Source: Rhinopithecus roxellana
Taxonomy: Eukaryota > Chordata > Mammalia > Primates > Cercopithecidae
Direction of reading: 5' to 3'
Length of the DNA: 64,000 nt
Assembly: GCF_007565055.1 (NCBI RefSeq)
Contig: NC_044563.1
Location: 100,339,489 to 100,403,488, forward strand
Part shown: in pieces, positions 44,908-57,155 of the stretch
How the letters are laid out: each line of letters opens with the position of its first letter
Numbering within the stretch: the first letter of the stretch is position 1
The notes under the pieces: model-generated
Databases searched by the model: none
What the model saw: only the letters and a program-made list of their open reading frames with translations
Told to the model about the DNA's origin: nothing
Program-made: the position numbers and the translations under genes

Positions 44908-47111
44908 AATCTGATAGGTTTTATTTTATAGGTTACCTGATGCTTTTGCCTCACAGCTCTTAAAATTCTTTCTTTGTCTTGACTTTAGATAACCTGATGA
45001 CAATATACCTAGGTGATGATATTTTGGGGACGAATTTCCCAGGTGTTCTTTGAGCTTCTTTTATTTGAATGTCTAGCTCTCTAGTGAGGCTGGGAAGTTT
45101 TCCTCAATTATTCCCTCAAGTGTGTTTTCCAAACTTTTAGATTTCTCTTCTTCCTTGGGAATACCAATTCTTCTTAGGTTTGGACATTTAACATAGTCCA
45201 AGCCCTCTTGGAGGCTTTGTTCGTTTTTTAAATTCTTTTTTCTTTCTTTCTTTTTCTTTTTCTTTTTTTTTCTTTTTTTTTTTTTTTTTTTTTCTTTTTT
45301 TGAGATGGAGTCTCGCTATGTCACCCAGGCTGGGGTGCAGTGGCACTATCTCAGCTCACTGCAAGCTCCGCCTCCTGGGTTCATGCCATTCTCCTGCCTC
45401 AAACTCCTGAGTAGCTGGGACTCAGGCACCCACCACCATGCCTGGCTGATTTTTTGTATTTTTGGTAGAGATGAGGTCTTGCCATGTTAGCTAGGATGGT
45501 CTCGATCTCCTGACCTTGTGATCTGCCTGCCTCGGCCCCCCAAAGTGCTGGGATTACAGGCATGAGCCACCTCGCCTGGCCTAAAATTCTTTTTTCTTTT
45601 TCTTTGTTGGATTGAGTTTACTCAAAAACCTTGTCTTTGAGCTCTGAACTTCTTTCTTCTGCTTGTTTGATTATATTGCTGAGACTTTCCAGTGCATTTT
45701 GCATTTCTCTAAGTGTGACCTTTATTTCCAGATGTTATGATTGTTTTTATTTATCCTATCTATTTCACTGAAAATATTTTTCTTTCATATTCTTTGTCAT
45801 GATTTTGATTTCTTTAAGTTGGACTTCACCTTTCTCTGGTGCCCCCTAGATTAGCTTAAAAATTGACCTTCTGAATTCTTTTTCTGACAATTCAGAGATT
45901 GCACTTTGGTTTGGAGCCATTGCCAGTGAGCTAGTGTGATATTCTGGTGGCGTTAAAGAACTTCGTATTGTTATATTACCAGAATTGTTTTTTGGTTCCT
46001 TTTCATTGGGTAGACTATGTCAGGGACAATCTGGGACTCAAGAGCTGCTGTTTGGATTCTTTTGTTCCATGAGGTGCTTCTGTGATGTGGTATTCTCCCC
46101 CTTCCCCTAGGAATGGGACTTCCTGTGAGCCAAACTGCAGTGATTGTTTTTGCTCTTCTGGGTCTAGCCAACCAGTGGAGTCACTGGGCTCCAGGTTGGT
46201 ACTGGGGAATGCATGCAGAGTCCTATGATGTGATGTGTCTTCAGGTCTTTCAGCTGTGGATACCAGCACCTGCTGTGGTAGGGGCAGCAGGGGAGTGAAG
46301 TGGACTCTTTGAGGGTCCCTGGTTGTATTCTTGTTAGTGCAACAGTTTTATTTTGGTTGGCCTCCAGCCAGGAGGTGGTGTTTTTGAGAGTGCATCAGCT
46401 CTGGTACTATAGAGAGGATGCAAACTTGCCCTAAGGATTTCTGGTTAAGTATTCAGGTTTCTCAGGCAGTGGGTAGGGCCAGAGAGCTACCAAGAGATAT
46501 GACCTTTGTCTTCTGCTACCAGGGCAGGTAGAGAAAGACCACCAGGTGGGGGACAGGGATTTGTGTGTTGGAGCTCAGACTCTCCTTGGGCGGGGCTTGC
46601 TGCAGCTGCTGTGGGAACTCGGGGTGTGGTTCCCAAGCCAATGGAGTTATGTTCCCAAGGGGACTATGGCTGCCTCTGCTTAGTCATACAGGTCACCAGG
46701 GAAGTGGGGGAAAGCAGAAATCACAGACCTCATCCAGCTGTCATGCAGCCTGCAGTCCTAAAGGCCCATCTCACTCTCACTGTGCCCCCTGAACAGAACC
46801 GAGTCTATTTCCAGTCAGCAGGTGACCTGGCATGAGAACTTTCCCCAGACCACCAGCCTCCCTGCTGAGGAAGCAAGCCAGCTCAGTTTTTCAGCATCTC
46901 AGGGAAACTGCATCAGTGATCTCATTCCTTCAAAGGGTCTATGGATTCTCTCAGCTTTCCTGGTATACTCCTGAGTATAGCAGGAGTATAGTATAGTTCT
47001 TAGAGCAAAAGTTCATGATGTGAGTTTCCACACACTCTTCTGTCCATCCAAGCTGGATCTGCTAGCTAGTCCTGCCTCCTATCCATTATTTTTATCCTCC
47101 CCCGGGGTCTG
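44908..47111 (-). mobile_element. Split L1PB, part 3 (ORF1 and 5' UTR)
   Basis: ORF1 region (44923 to about 45900, 'cctcacagctcttaaaattc' onward) and a long 5' UTR to about 47100, matching 14415-16555 of the other L1PB. It contains an Alu at 45246-45582. Frames are broken. The three parts together make a full-length element apart from the deletion in part 1. Confidence 0.88.
45246..45582 (-). mobile_element. AluY/S-type element
   Basis: A full-length minus-strand Alu with a long T/C tail. AAATTCTTTTTTCTTT at 45230-45245 and 45584-45599 is a perfect 16-bp target duplication. Confidence 0.92.
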
Positions 47112-47962
47112 TACTCTTACAGTATCTTTTGATGAACAGACGTTTCAAATTTTGATGAAGCCTATTTAATTAATATTTTTTAATAGCCATATCCACTCTA
47201 ACAAACCTTTGTCTACTCTCAAGTCACAAAGATATTCTCCTATGATTATTTCTGAGAGCTTTCTGATTTTAGCATTTATGTGTGGATCTGAGTTCCATCT
47301 CAAATTAATCCTTATATATTGTGTGGTAGGAGGTTATGGTTTATCTTTTTTTATATGGCTAACCAATTTTACTGACATCTTTTGTTGAAAAGACTTTTCT
47401 CCCCTGTTGGTGGCTTTGATGCAATTTTCAGGAATCCAATAATTGTATAAGTGCAGGTCTACTTTTGGGCTCTCTATTTTGTTCCACTGATCTGTTTTTG
47501 TTGATTCTTGTGTCACTTATCACACTGTTTTGATTATTGTAGCTGTGCAATAAGTCTGAGGGTCAGTGTAAGTCATCTAACATTTTCAAAATTGTTTGGG
47601 ATAGCACAGGTCCTTTGAAATGCTATAAAATATTAAAATTAGCTTGTAAATTTTGACAAAAACCTGCTTGAGTTTTGACTAGTATTAAATTGAATCTATA
47701 AATGAATTTGCAGAGAATTAACATTGTAAAATATTGCTTTCAATCCATAACTGTGATATATAGCTAAATTTTTTAGTCTTTCAAAATTTATCTCAGCAAA
47801 TTTTAGTAGTATTCAATGAGGAAGTTTTGAATGTCTTCCGTTAAATTTATTACTAAGTATTATATATTGACACGATTATAAATTTATTCACTTTATTAAT
47901 ATACTATGTCCTTTCTGGGTTTTATATTCTTTATTTATTTTTACTGCAATGCTAAAACTTCT
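47112..47962 (-). mobile_element. Old L1M, ORF2 continued (outermost layer)
   Basis: Picks up the L1M of 31859-33050. TACTCTT at 33044-33050 and 47112-47118 is the L1PB target duplication, and joining them gives the L1M order '...tactcttacagtatctttt'. ORF2 reads on through 'gatctgagttccatctcaaa' and 'tctattttgttccactgatc'. Confidence 0.82.
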
Positions 47963-48272
47963 GGCTGGATGCGGTGGCTCACGCCTGTAATCCCAGCACT
48001 TTGGGAGGCTGAGGCAAGAGAATCACAAGGTCAGGAGATCGAGACCATCCTAGCTAACACGGTGAAACCCCGTCTCTACTAAAAATACAAAATTTAGCCA
48101 GGCATGGTGGCAGGCGCCTGTAGTCCCAGCTACTTGGGAGGCTGAGGCAGGAGAATGGGGTGAACCTGGGAGGCGGAGCTTGCAGTGAGCCAAGATCGTG
48201 CCACTGGACTCCAGACTGGGTGATACAGTGAGACTCTGTCTCAAAAATCAAACAAAAAGAAACAAAAAAAAA
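47963..48272 (+). mobile_element. AluY-type element
   Basis: Full-length plus-strand Alu with 'ccatcctagctaacacggtg' wording and a mixed A-rich tail. Flanks 'aaaacttct' and 'aaaaccttcc' are a probable target duplication. Confidence 0.9.
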
Positions 48273-49744
48273 ACCTTCCAGAAAAATATTGAATGAAACA
48301 TGTGAGGAGGCATTTGTACATTGATCCTGATATGAGGGAGACCACATAAAATATTTCATAATTAAATATAATAGTATCTGAAGGTGTTTCCAAAATTTCC
48401 CTTTATCAGTAAATTCAAGGAACTTATTTTCCATTCTTAGTCTTCTGAAAGTTTTTATTATGCTTTTAAAATTTTGCCAACAGTTTTTGCACATTATTTG
48501 AGATGATCATGCAGTTATTTTATTTAGTTTATTAACATGGTGAATTCAACTGATTAATTTTTGAATGTTAAGACATTATCTTCCTGGTTATGATATATTT
48601 CTTTTTTACGTTGTTGGATTCCTAAATTTGATAATATTTTTACAGATTTTTTTCCATCTATATTCATGAATGAGATATGTTGGTCAATAATTTTGTGCCT
48701 TTCAGTGTCTTTGTCATTATTTGTTTGGTGTCAGGATTATGCTGACCTCATACAAATTAGGAACTGCTTCCTCCTCTATTTTTTGCAAAATTTTGTGTAA
48801 TATTTGCATTATTTCTTCCCTAATATTTGATTGGATTTCCAATGAAACCATCAAGGCCTGTGAATTTATTAGTAGTGAATGTTCTTGATAGATATTTAAT
48901 TTCTTTAATAGATATATATAGGGCTATGCAAATTTTTAGTAAGTTCCGTTTTTGAAAATATCTGACACAAAAGTGAATTTGTTAGCATAAAGCTGTTAAT
49001 AATGTTTCTTCATTATTTTTTAAATGCCTGTATAGCCTATAGTGATAGCCAAGTTTTTATTCTTGAGATTGGTAATTTTTGTTTTCTCTTCTATTTTCTT
49101 GGTCAGCTTTGCTAGTAATTTGTCAATTTTACCAATTTTTTAAAAGAAGCAAATTTGCTTTTGTCAATTTTCTCGATTATTGAATCACCAATTTCTACTC
49201 CCATCCTTCCTCATATTTAGTTTGTGTTTAATTTTTCTCATATTTTCTAGTTATTTTATGTTGATAATTTAGAAACTGAATATAAATATGTGTTTTTTCT
49301 TTTATACTATAAATATTTTAAGCTATAATTATCCCCTTGATGATCACTTCTTTAACTTTTAGATTCAGCATAACATATTTTTATTATACTGACATAATGT
49401 ATTCTATATATGTACTATATATGTGTAATATATATAATATAGATACATGTAAGTATATATAATGAAATAGATATATACTTACATATGTATATAATAGATG
49501 ATTGCCCATGTATTATACATATAAGTAAAATATAGATATATACTTACATATATTATACATAAAATATAAATATATCTTACATATAATATATTATATATTA
49601 TGTCTCTTGCATCTTATATATTGTACATATACATTACATATATTATATATATACACATAGATATAATTACATGTGTGCGCATATATATATATATATATAT
49701 ATGAATGTTGAATTTTCCCTTGTGATTTTCTTTGGTTTCTTTTA
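48273..49744 (-). mobile_element. Old L1M, ORF2 continued, with AT-rich expansion
   Basis: L1M ORF2 continues ('gattatgctgacctcatac', 'catcaaggcctgtgaattta') to about 49397. An AT-rich stretch interrupts at 49398-49703, after which a short L1M match ('gaattttcccttgtgatttt') appears before the L1MA 3' end. Confidence 0.75.
49398..49703. repeat. AT-rich low-complexity block
   Basis: About 300 bases of TATA/ATAC words with recurring 'atatacttacatat' and 'ttatacat' units and a final (AT)n run at 49680-49701. It gives short tyrosine/isoleucine-rich open frames that are artefacts. Confidence 0.9.
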
Positions 49745-52258
49745 GAAAAAATTTTCTGAGTATACAGCACGTGTATGTATTTATGGAGTGTATGAAATCT
49801 TTTGACACAAGCATGCAATGCATAATAAGCACACCATGTCAAATGATGTATCTGTCACCTCAAGCATTTATGCTTTGTGGTACAAACAATCCAATTATAC
49901 TCTTTTAGTTATTTTTAAATGTACAATTAAATTATTATTGACTGTAGTCACCCTGTTATGCTATCAAATGCTAGGTCTTATTCTTTCTAACTACTTTTTG
50001 TACACTGTAACCATCCCCAGTTCCCCTCTGACAACCCTCAAATCCTCCCACCTCTGGTCACCATCTTTCTACTCTCTATCTCCATGAGTTCAATTGTTTT
50101 GATTTTCAGATTCTACCAATAAGTAAGAACAAATGAAGTGTGTCTGCCCATGCCTGGTTTATTTCAGATAATATAATGATGTCCAGTTCCATCTATGTTG
50201 CTGCAAATAACAGGTGCTCATTTTTTTTGTATGTGTGAATAGTACTCTATTGTGTTTAAGTATCATGTTTTCCTTATCCATTTATCAATCAACGGACACT
50301 TTAAGTTGCTTCCAAACCTTGGCTATTGTGAATAGTACTGCAACAAACATAGGAGTGCAGCTATCACTACAATATACTGGTTTTCTTTATTTTGGGTATA
50401 TCCCTAGAGTGGGGTTGCTGGATCTTATGGTTGCTCTGTATTTAGTTTTCTGATAAACCTCCAAACTGTTCTCCATGGTGGTTGTGCTGATTTACATTCC
50501 TACCAACATCCTTGCCAGCATTTGGTATTGCCTGTCTTTTGGAAATAAGCTATTTTAACTGGGGTGAGATGATACCTCACTGTAGTTTTTATTTACATTT
50601 CTCTAATGATCCATGATATTGTCTTCTTTTGAGAAACATCTGTTCAAGTCTTTTGCCCATTTTAAATTTGGATTATTAGGTTTTTATAGACTTATTTGAG
50701 CTCCTTTTATATATTCTGGTTATTAATACTTTGTCAGATGGATAGTTTGCAAATATTTTCTCCCATTCTGTGAGTTGTCTGTTCACTTTATTGATTGTGT
50801 CATTTGCTGTGCAGAGGCTTCTTAACTCGATGTGATCCCATTTGTCCATTTTTGTTTAAGTTGCCTGTGCTTCTGAGGTATTGCTTAAGAAATTTCTGTC
50901 CAGATCCTGGAGAGTTTCCTCAATGTTTTCTTATAGTAGTTTCATAGTGTGAGGTCTTAGATTTAAGTCTTTAATCCATTATGAGTTTATTTTTTTATAT
51001 GGTGAGAAATAGTAGTCTACTTTCATTCTTCTGCATATAAATATCCAGTTTTCTCAGAACCATTTATTGAAGAGACTGTCTTTTTTTCATGGTATGTTCT
51101 TGGCACCTTTGACAAAAATGAGTCCACTGTAAGTGTATAGATTTGTTTCTGGGTTCTCTGTTCTGTTCCATTGGTCTATGTGTATGTTTCTCTGCCAGTA
51201 CCTTGTAGTTTTGGTTACTATAGCTCTGTAGTATGATTTGAAGTCAGGTAATCTGATTCTTCCAGTTTTGCTCTTTTTGCTTAGGGTAGCTTTGGTTATT
51301 CAAGGTCTTTGTGGTTGTATATAGATTTTAGATTTTTTTTTTCTATTTCTGTGAGAATGTCATTGGTTTTTTACATGGATTGCATTAAATCTGTAGATTG
51401 CTTTGGGTAGTATGGACATTTTAACAATATTAATTTTTCCAATCCATAAGCATGGAATATGTTTCCCATTTTAATGTCCTCTTCAATTTCTTTCATCAGC
51501 ATTTTATAGTTTTCATTATAGAGATCTTTCACTTATTTGGTTAATTCCTAGGTATTTAAATTTATTTGTGGCTATTGTAAATGGGATTGTGCTTTTTATT
51601 CTTTTTCATATTGCTCACTATTGGCATATAGAAATGGTACTCATGTCTTTATGTTGATTTTGTTTCTTGCAACTTTACTGAATTTATTTATCAGTTTGAA
51701 TAGTTTTTTGGTGTAGTGGTTAGATTTTTTTCAAATATAAGATCATATCATCTGCAAAAAAAAAGATAATTTGACTTCTTCCTTTCCAATTTGGGTGCCC
51801 TTTATTTCTCTCTCTTGTCTCACTGCTCTAACTAGGACTTCTAGAACTATGTTGAATAACAGTGGTGAAAGTGGGCATTATAGTCATGTTTTAGATCTTA
51901 AAGGCTTTCAGTTTCCCCCCATTCAGTATAACACTAGCTGTGGGTCTGATATGTATGGTTTTTATTATGTTGAGATATATTCCTTCTATATTCAGGTTTT
52001 TGAGGGTTTTTATCATGAAGGGGTATGAATTTTATCAAATACTTTTTCAGAATTAATTGAAATAATATGGTTTTTATACTTCATTGTGTTGATAGGATGT
52101 GTCATATTGATTGATTTGTGTATGTTGAACCATCCCTGCATCCCTTGCATCACTTGGTCATGATGAATGATCTTTTTAATGTATTGTTGCATTAATTTTG
52201 CTAGTATTTTGTTCAGAATTTTTCCTCAATATTCATCACAGACATCGGCCAGTAGTTT

Positions 52259-52290
<32 letters not shown>

Positions 52291-52722
52291 TTTTTTTTTT
52301 TTTTTTTTTGATGTATCTTTGTTTTCTGTATCATGGTAATACTGATCTCATATAATGAGTTTAGAAGTATTCACTCCTCTTCTATATTTTGGAGTAGTTT
52401 GACTAGGATTAGTATTAGTTCTTCTTTAAATGTTTGGTAGAATTCAGCAGTGAAGCCATCGGATTCTAGGGTTTTCGTTGCTAAGAGACTTTTTACTACA
52501 ACTTCATTACTTTTTATTGTTTTGTTTAGGTTTTGAATTTCTTCATGGTTTAATCTGGGTAGATTGTATATGTTTAGGAATTAATTAATTTCCTCTACAT
52601 TTTCCAATTTATTGGCATATAATCACTCATGGTAGCAACTGATAGTTTTTTTGAATTTCTGCGGTACCAGTTATGTCTCCTTTTTCACCTCTGATTTTAT
52701 TTTTTGGGGTCTTCTCCCTTTT
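49745..52722 (-). mobile_element. Full-length L1MA, part 1 (3' UTR and ORF2)
   Basis: The L1MA-type 3' end ('gtatacagcacgtgtatgta', 'caagcatgcaatgcataata', 'gactgtagtcaccctgtt') is followed by ORF2 on the minus strand ('gtgctgatttacattcctac', 'tctgttctgttccattggtc'). It is split at 52722 by an Alu. Frames are heavily broken. Confidence 0.85.
52258..52309. repeat. (TTTC)n then poly-T in L1MA
   Basis: Eight TTTC units run into about 20 T, at the L1 word 'ccagtagttttctttttttg'. It is a microsatellite grown from an L1 pyrimidine run, not an insertion tail, because L1MA continues on both sides. Confidence 0.9.
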
Positions 52723-53057
52723 GTTTTTTTTTTTTGTTTGTTTGTTTGTTTGTTTGTTTGTTTTTTTGTATGTGTTTGATTGTTTTTGAGACAGTGTTTC
52801 ACTCTTGTCTCCCAGGCTGGAGTACAGTGACATGATCTTGGCTCACTGAAACCTCCGCCTCCTGGGTTCAAGCAATTCTCATGCCTCAGTCTCCCTAGTA
52901 GCTGGGATTATAGGTGCCCACCACCTTTGTATTTTTAGTAGAGATGGGGTTTCACCATGTTGGCCAGGCTGGTCATGAACTCCTGACCTCAAGTGATCTG
53001 CCCATCTTGGCCTCCCAAAGTGCTGGGATTACAGGCATAAGCCACTGTGCCCAGCCT
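52723..53057 (-). mobile_element. AluS-type element
   Basis: Minus-strand Alu with a (GTTT)n-rich tail (52735-52766) and a small deletion in the middle of the right arm. GGGTCTTCTCCCTTTT at 52707-52722 and 53058-53073 is a perfect 16-bp target duplication. Confidence 0.93.
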
Positions 53058-54569
53058 GGGTCTTCTCCCTTTTTTTCCTTCATTAGTCTGGCCAAAGATT
53101 TGTCAGTTCTGTTTATCACTTCAAAGGATGAACTTTTTGTTTCATTGATCTTTTATATTGCTTTCTTCATTTCTAATTTATTTTTTTCTCTGATCCATAT
53201 TATTTCTTTTCTTCTACTAATGTTGGGTTTGGTTTGCTCTAGATTTTCTAGTTCTTTAAGATGCATAAATAGGTTATTTACAAAAGTCTTTTTCTATTTC
53301 TTGATATGGTGCTTTTAGCTATAAATTTCCTTTTAGTACTGCTTTCACTGTATCCCATAGGTTTTGATATGTTCTGTTTTCATTATTTTTTGTTTCAAGA
53401 AATTTTTCAGTTTTCTTCTTAATTTCTTTATTTACCTGTTGATCATTCAGGAACATGTTGTTTCATTTCCATGTGTTTGTATAGTTCCCAAAAATTCTTC
53501 TTGTTATTAATTTCTAGTTGTATTCCATTGTGGTCAGAGAAGATGATTGATATTATCCCAATTTTTTGAATGCTTTAAGAATTGTTCTGTGATATAACAT
53601 ATGGTCTATCCTTGAGAATGATCCATGTACTGAGGAGAAGAATATGTATTCTATAGCCACTGGGTGAAATGTTCTGAAATATTATATCTACCAGTTTTAT
53701 TCATAATGCATATTAATTCTGAAGTTTCTTTGTTGATTTTCTCTCTGGGAGATCTGTCCAATGCTGAAGTAGTGTGCTGAGATCTACGGCTGTTGTTGTG
53801 TTGAGGTCTATCTTTGGCTCCAATAATATTTGCTTTATATAGCTGGGTGCTCCAGTGTTGGGGTCATATATATTTACAATCATTACATCTTCATGCTGAA
53901 TTGATCCCTTTCTCATTATATACTGACCTCCTTTGTCTCTACTTACAGTTTTTGTCTCAAAATCCATTTTGTCTGATATAAGTATAGCTACTCCAGCTCT
54001 TTTTCGGTTTTCATTGGCATGGAATATCTTTTTCCATCCCTTTATTTTCAGTCTGTATGTGTTCTTTATAGGTGAAGTGTGTTTCTTGTAGGTAACAGAA
54101 CATCGGTTCTCTTTTTTCATTCATTAAGCCACTGTATGTCTTTTTATTGGCAAGTTTAGTTCACTTACATTCAATATTATTATTCATATGTAAGGTCTTA
54201 CTCCTGTCATTTTGTAATTTATTTTCTAGTTGTTTTGTGGTGTTCTCTTCCGATTTTTCTTCCTTCTTGTCTTCTTTTTAGTGAAGATGAATTTTTGATA
54301 TTATTTTTTAATTTCTTGGTTGTTATATTTTGTATATTCATTATGTGTTTTTTGATTTGAGGGTACCATAAGGCTTGCAAATACTATCTGATAGCCCATT
54401 ATTTTAAACTAATGACAACTTAGCACTGATTGCATAAACAAGCAAGCAAACACCCCAAAAGAAAACTAAGAAAGATTATATTCTTTAACTTCATTGCCCA
54501 ATTTTTTTTAACTTTTTGTTTTTTCTCTTTATATCTTCTTGTACTATGTCTTGAAAAGTTCTTGTAATT
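53058..54569 (-). mobile_element. L1MA, part 2 (ORF2 5' half)
   Basis: ORF2 continues through linker and endonuclease. 53713-54120 keeps a 135-codon remnant with 'GWKKIFHANENRKRAGVAIL' and 'VNIYDPNTGAPSYIKQ', but the catalytic 'GDFN' block is lost ('AVDLSTLLQ'). Cut by the THE1 provirus at about 54570. Confidence 0.85.
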
Positions 54570-55213
54570 TTATTAGGTCATTTTCAGGCTGCTGGTAAAG
54601 ACATACCTGAGACTGGGTAATTTACAAAGAAAAAGAGGTTTGGTCAGGAGATCAAGACCATCCCAGCTAACAAAATAAAATCCCACTAAAAATACAAAAA
54701 TTAGCCGGGTGTGGTGGCATGCACCTGTAATCCCAGCTACTTGGGACTTGGGACTGAGGCAGGAGAATCACTTGAACCTAGGAGGTGGAGGTTGCAGTGA
54801 GCCAAGATCGTGCCACTGCACTCTAGCCTGGGTGACAGAGCAGGACTCTGTCTCAAAAAAAAAAAAAAAAAAAAAAAAAAAGGTTTAACTGACTCACACC
54901 ACATGACTGGGGAGGCCTCACAATATGGCAGAAGGTGAAAGGCACATCTTACATGGTGGCAGGCAAAAGGAAAATGAGAGAACCTGTAAAGAGGTTGCTG
55001 GGATTCAGGGCACCATATCACTAGGCTGCACACAACATGTTCTTATAAAACCATCAGATCTTGTGAGACTTAATTCAATCTCATGAGAACAGCATGTGAA
55101 AAACCCACCCCTAGGATTTAACTACCTCCCACCAGGTCCCTCCCATGACTCATGACAATTGTGGGAGCCACAATTCAAGATGAGATTTGGGTGGGGACAC
55201 AGCAAAAACATAT
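54570..55213 (-). mobile_element. THE1 3' LTR, interrupted by Alu
   Basis: Starts 'ttaggtcattttcaggctgc' and ends near 'gcaaaaacatata'. It aligns with the right LTR except for an Alu at 54642-54881 and the patch at 54994-55039. Confidence 0.9.
54642..54881 (+). mobile_element. 5'-truncated AluS-type element
   Basis: Begins at 'ggtcaggagatcaagaccat', lacking the first 60 or so bases, and ends in 27 A. Host word 'aaaagaggttt' before and 'aaaaaggttt' after mark the target site. Confidence 0.9.
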
Positions 55214-56789
55214 AATTCTGACCCTGACCCCTCCCAAATCTCATGTCCTCACATTTCAAAACTAATCATGCCTTTCAAACAGTCCCCGAAAATCTTTACT
55301 CATTTCAGCATTAATTCAAAAGTCCACAGTCCAAAGTCTCATCTGAGACAAGGTAAGTTCCTTCTGCCTATGAGCCTGTAAAATCAAAAGCAAGTTAGTA
55401 ACTTCCTAGATACAATGGGGGTACAGACACTGGATAAACACACCCATTCCAAATGGGAGAAATTGTCCACAACAGAGGGGCTAAAGGCCCCATGCAAGCC
55501 TGACATCCAGTGGGGCAGTCAAATCTTAAAGCTCCAAAATGATCTCCTTTGACTCCATGTCTCATATCCAGGTCACACCAATGCAAGAGGTGTGTTCCCA
55601 TGGTCTTGGGCAGCTCTGCCCCTTTGGCTTTGCAAGGTACAGCCTCCTACCTGGCTGCTTTCATGGGCTGGCATTGAGTGTCTGTGGCTTTTCCAGGAGC
55701 ACAGTGCAAGCTGTCAGTGGATCTACCACTCTAGGGGCTGGAGGACAGTGGTCCTATTCTCACAGCTCCACTAGGCAGTGCCCCAATGGGGACTTTGTGT
55801 GGGGACTCCAACTCAACATTTCCCTTTTGTACTGCCCCAGGGAGAGGTTCTCCATGAAGGTCCAGCCCCTGCAGCAAACTTCTGCCTGGACATCCAGGCA
55901 TTTCCATACGTCATCTAAAATCTAGGCAGAGATTCCCAAACCTCAATTCTTGCCTTCTGGTGTACCTGCAGGCTCAACACCACATGGAGACTGCTAAGGC
56001 TTTGTGCTTGCACCCTCTGAAGCCATGACCAGAGTTGAACCTGGGCCCCCTTTAGCTGTAGTTGAAGTTGCTGAGATGCAGGGCACCAAGTCACTAAGCT
56101 GCACACAGCATGGTCACCCTGGCCCTGGCCCATGAAACCATATTTCCCTTCTAGACCTCGAGGCTTGTGATGGGAGGGGCTGACATGAAGACCCCTGACA
56201 TGCCCTGGAGACATTTTCCCCATTGTCTTGGCAACATTTGGCTCCTTGTTATTTCTGCAAATTTCTGCAGTCTGCTTGGATTTCTCCTCAGAAAATTGGG
56301 TTTTCTTTCCTGTTGCATTGTCAGGCTGCAAATTTTCTGAATTTTTATGCTGTATTTCCCTTTTAAAACTGAATGCTTTTAACAGTGCCCAAGTCATGTC
56401 TTGAATGCTTTGCTGCTTAGAATTTCTTCTGCCAGATACCTTAAATCATCTCCCTCATGTTCAAAGTTCCACAAATCTCTTGAGTAGGGTCAAATGACCC
56501 CAGTCTCTGCTAAAACATAGTAAGAGTCACCTTTACTTTAGTTCCCAGCAAGTTCCTTATCTCCATCTGAGACCACCTCAGCCTGGATTTTATTGTTTAT
56601 ATCATTGTCAGCATTTTGACCAAAGTCATTCAACATGTCTCTAGGAAGTTCCAAACTTTTCCACATCTTCCTATCTTCTTCTGAGCCCTCCAAACTGTTC
56701 CAACCTCTGCCTATTACCCAGTTTCAAAGTTACTTCCACATTTTTGGGTGTCTTTACAGCAGCACCCCATGCTACCAGTACCAATTTAC
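55214..56789 (-). mobile_element. THE1 internal region
   Basis: About 1.58 kb with the known THE1-int order on this strand: 'ccaaatctcatgtcctcac', 'catgggctggcattgagtgt', 'ccctggagacattttcccc', 'ctgcaaattttctgaatttt', 'gaccacctcagcctgg', 'ccagtaccaatttactg'. Open frames 55539-55925 plus and 55915-56397 minus have no recognisable domain. Confidence 0.92.
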
Positions 56790-57155
56790 TGTATTAGTCC
56801 ATTTTCATGCTGCTAATAAAGACACACCTGGGACTGGGTAATTTACAAAGAAAAAGAGGTTTAATTGACTCCTAGTTCCATGTGGTTGGGGAGGCCTCAC
56901 AATCATGGTGGAAGGTGAAATGCACATCTTATATTGCAGCAGGCAAAAGGAAAATGACAGAACTTGTTCAGGGAAACTCCCCCTTATAAAACCATCAGCT
57001 CTCATGAGATTTATTCACTATCACAAGAACAGCATAAGAAATACTCACCCCCATGATTCAATTACCTCCCACCCAGTCTTTTACACAACACATGGGAATT
57101 ATGGGAGATACAATTCAAGATGAGATTTGGGTGGGGACACAACCAAACCATATTA
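56790..57155 (-). mobile_element. THE1 5' LTR
   Basis: Complete 366-base LTR, 'tgtattagtccattttcatg' to 'ccaaaccatatta', without insertions. It provides the reference for dating against the other LTR. Confidence 0.92.

Larger units (their letters stand above)
42762..44922. repeat. Target duplication around inverted L1PA
   Basis: AATATGATAGGTTTT at 42762-42776 and AATCTGATAGGTTTT at 44908-44922 differ by one base and bracket the L1. The L1PB reads on across them. Confidence 0.85.
54570..57155 (-). mobile_element. THE1 (MaLR) provirus with both LTRs
   Basis: LTR, 1.58-kb internal region, LTR, all minus strand, inside L1MA. THE1 elements are ERVL-MaLR retroelements without envelope, and their internal region is non-coding or vestigial. 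The longest open frames here are not related to a conserved protein. L1MA resumes at 57156. The 3' LTR (left) carries an Alu and an anomalous 46-base patch. Confidence 0.92.

Noticed and set aside
49398..49703. AT-rich block as a matrix-attachment region or origin
   Set aside because: Only base composition supports it; it reads as microsatellite-like expansion within an old L1.
55539..56397. Open frames of 128 and 160 codons as genes
   Set aside because: They lie in the THE1 internal region, whose consensus is non-coding on this part; no domain.
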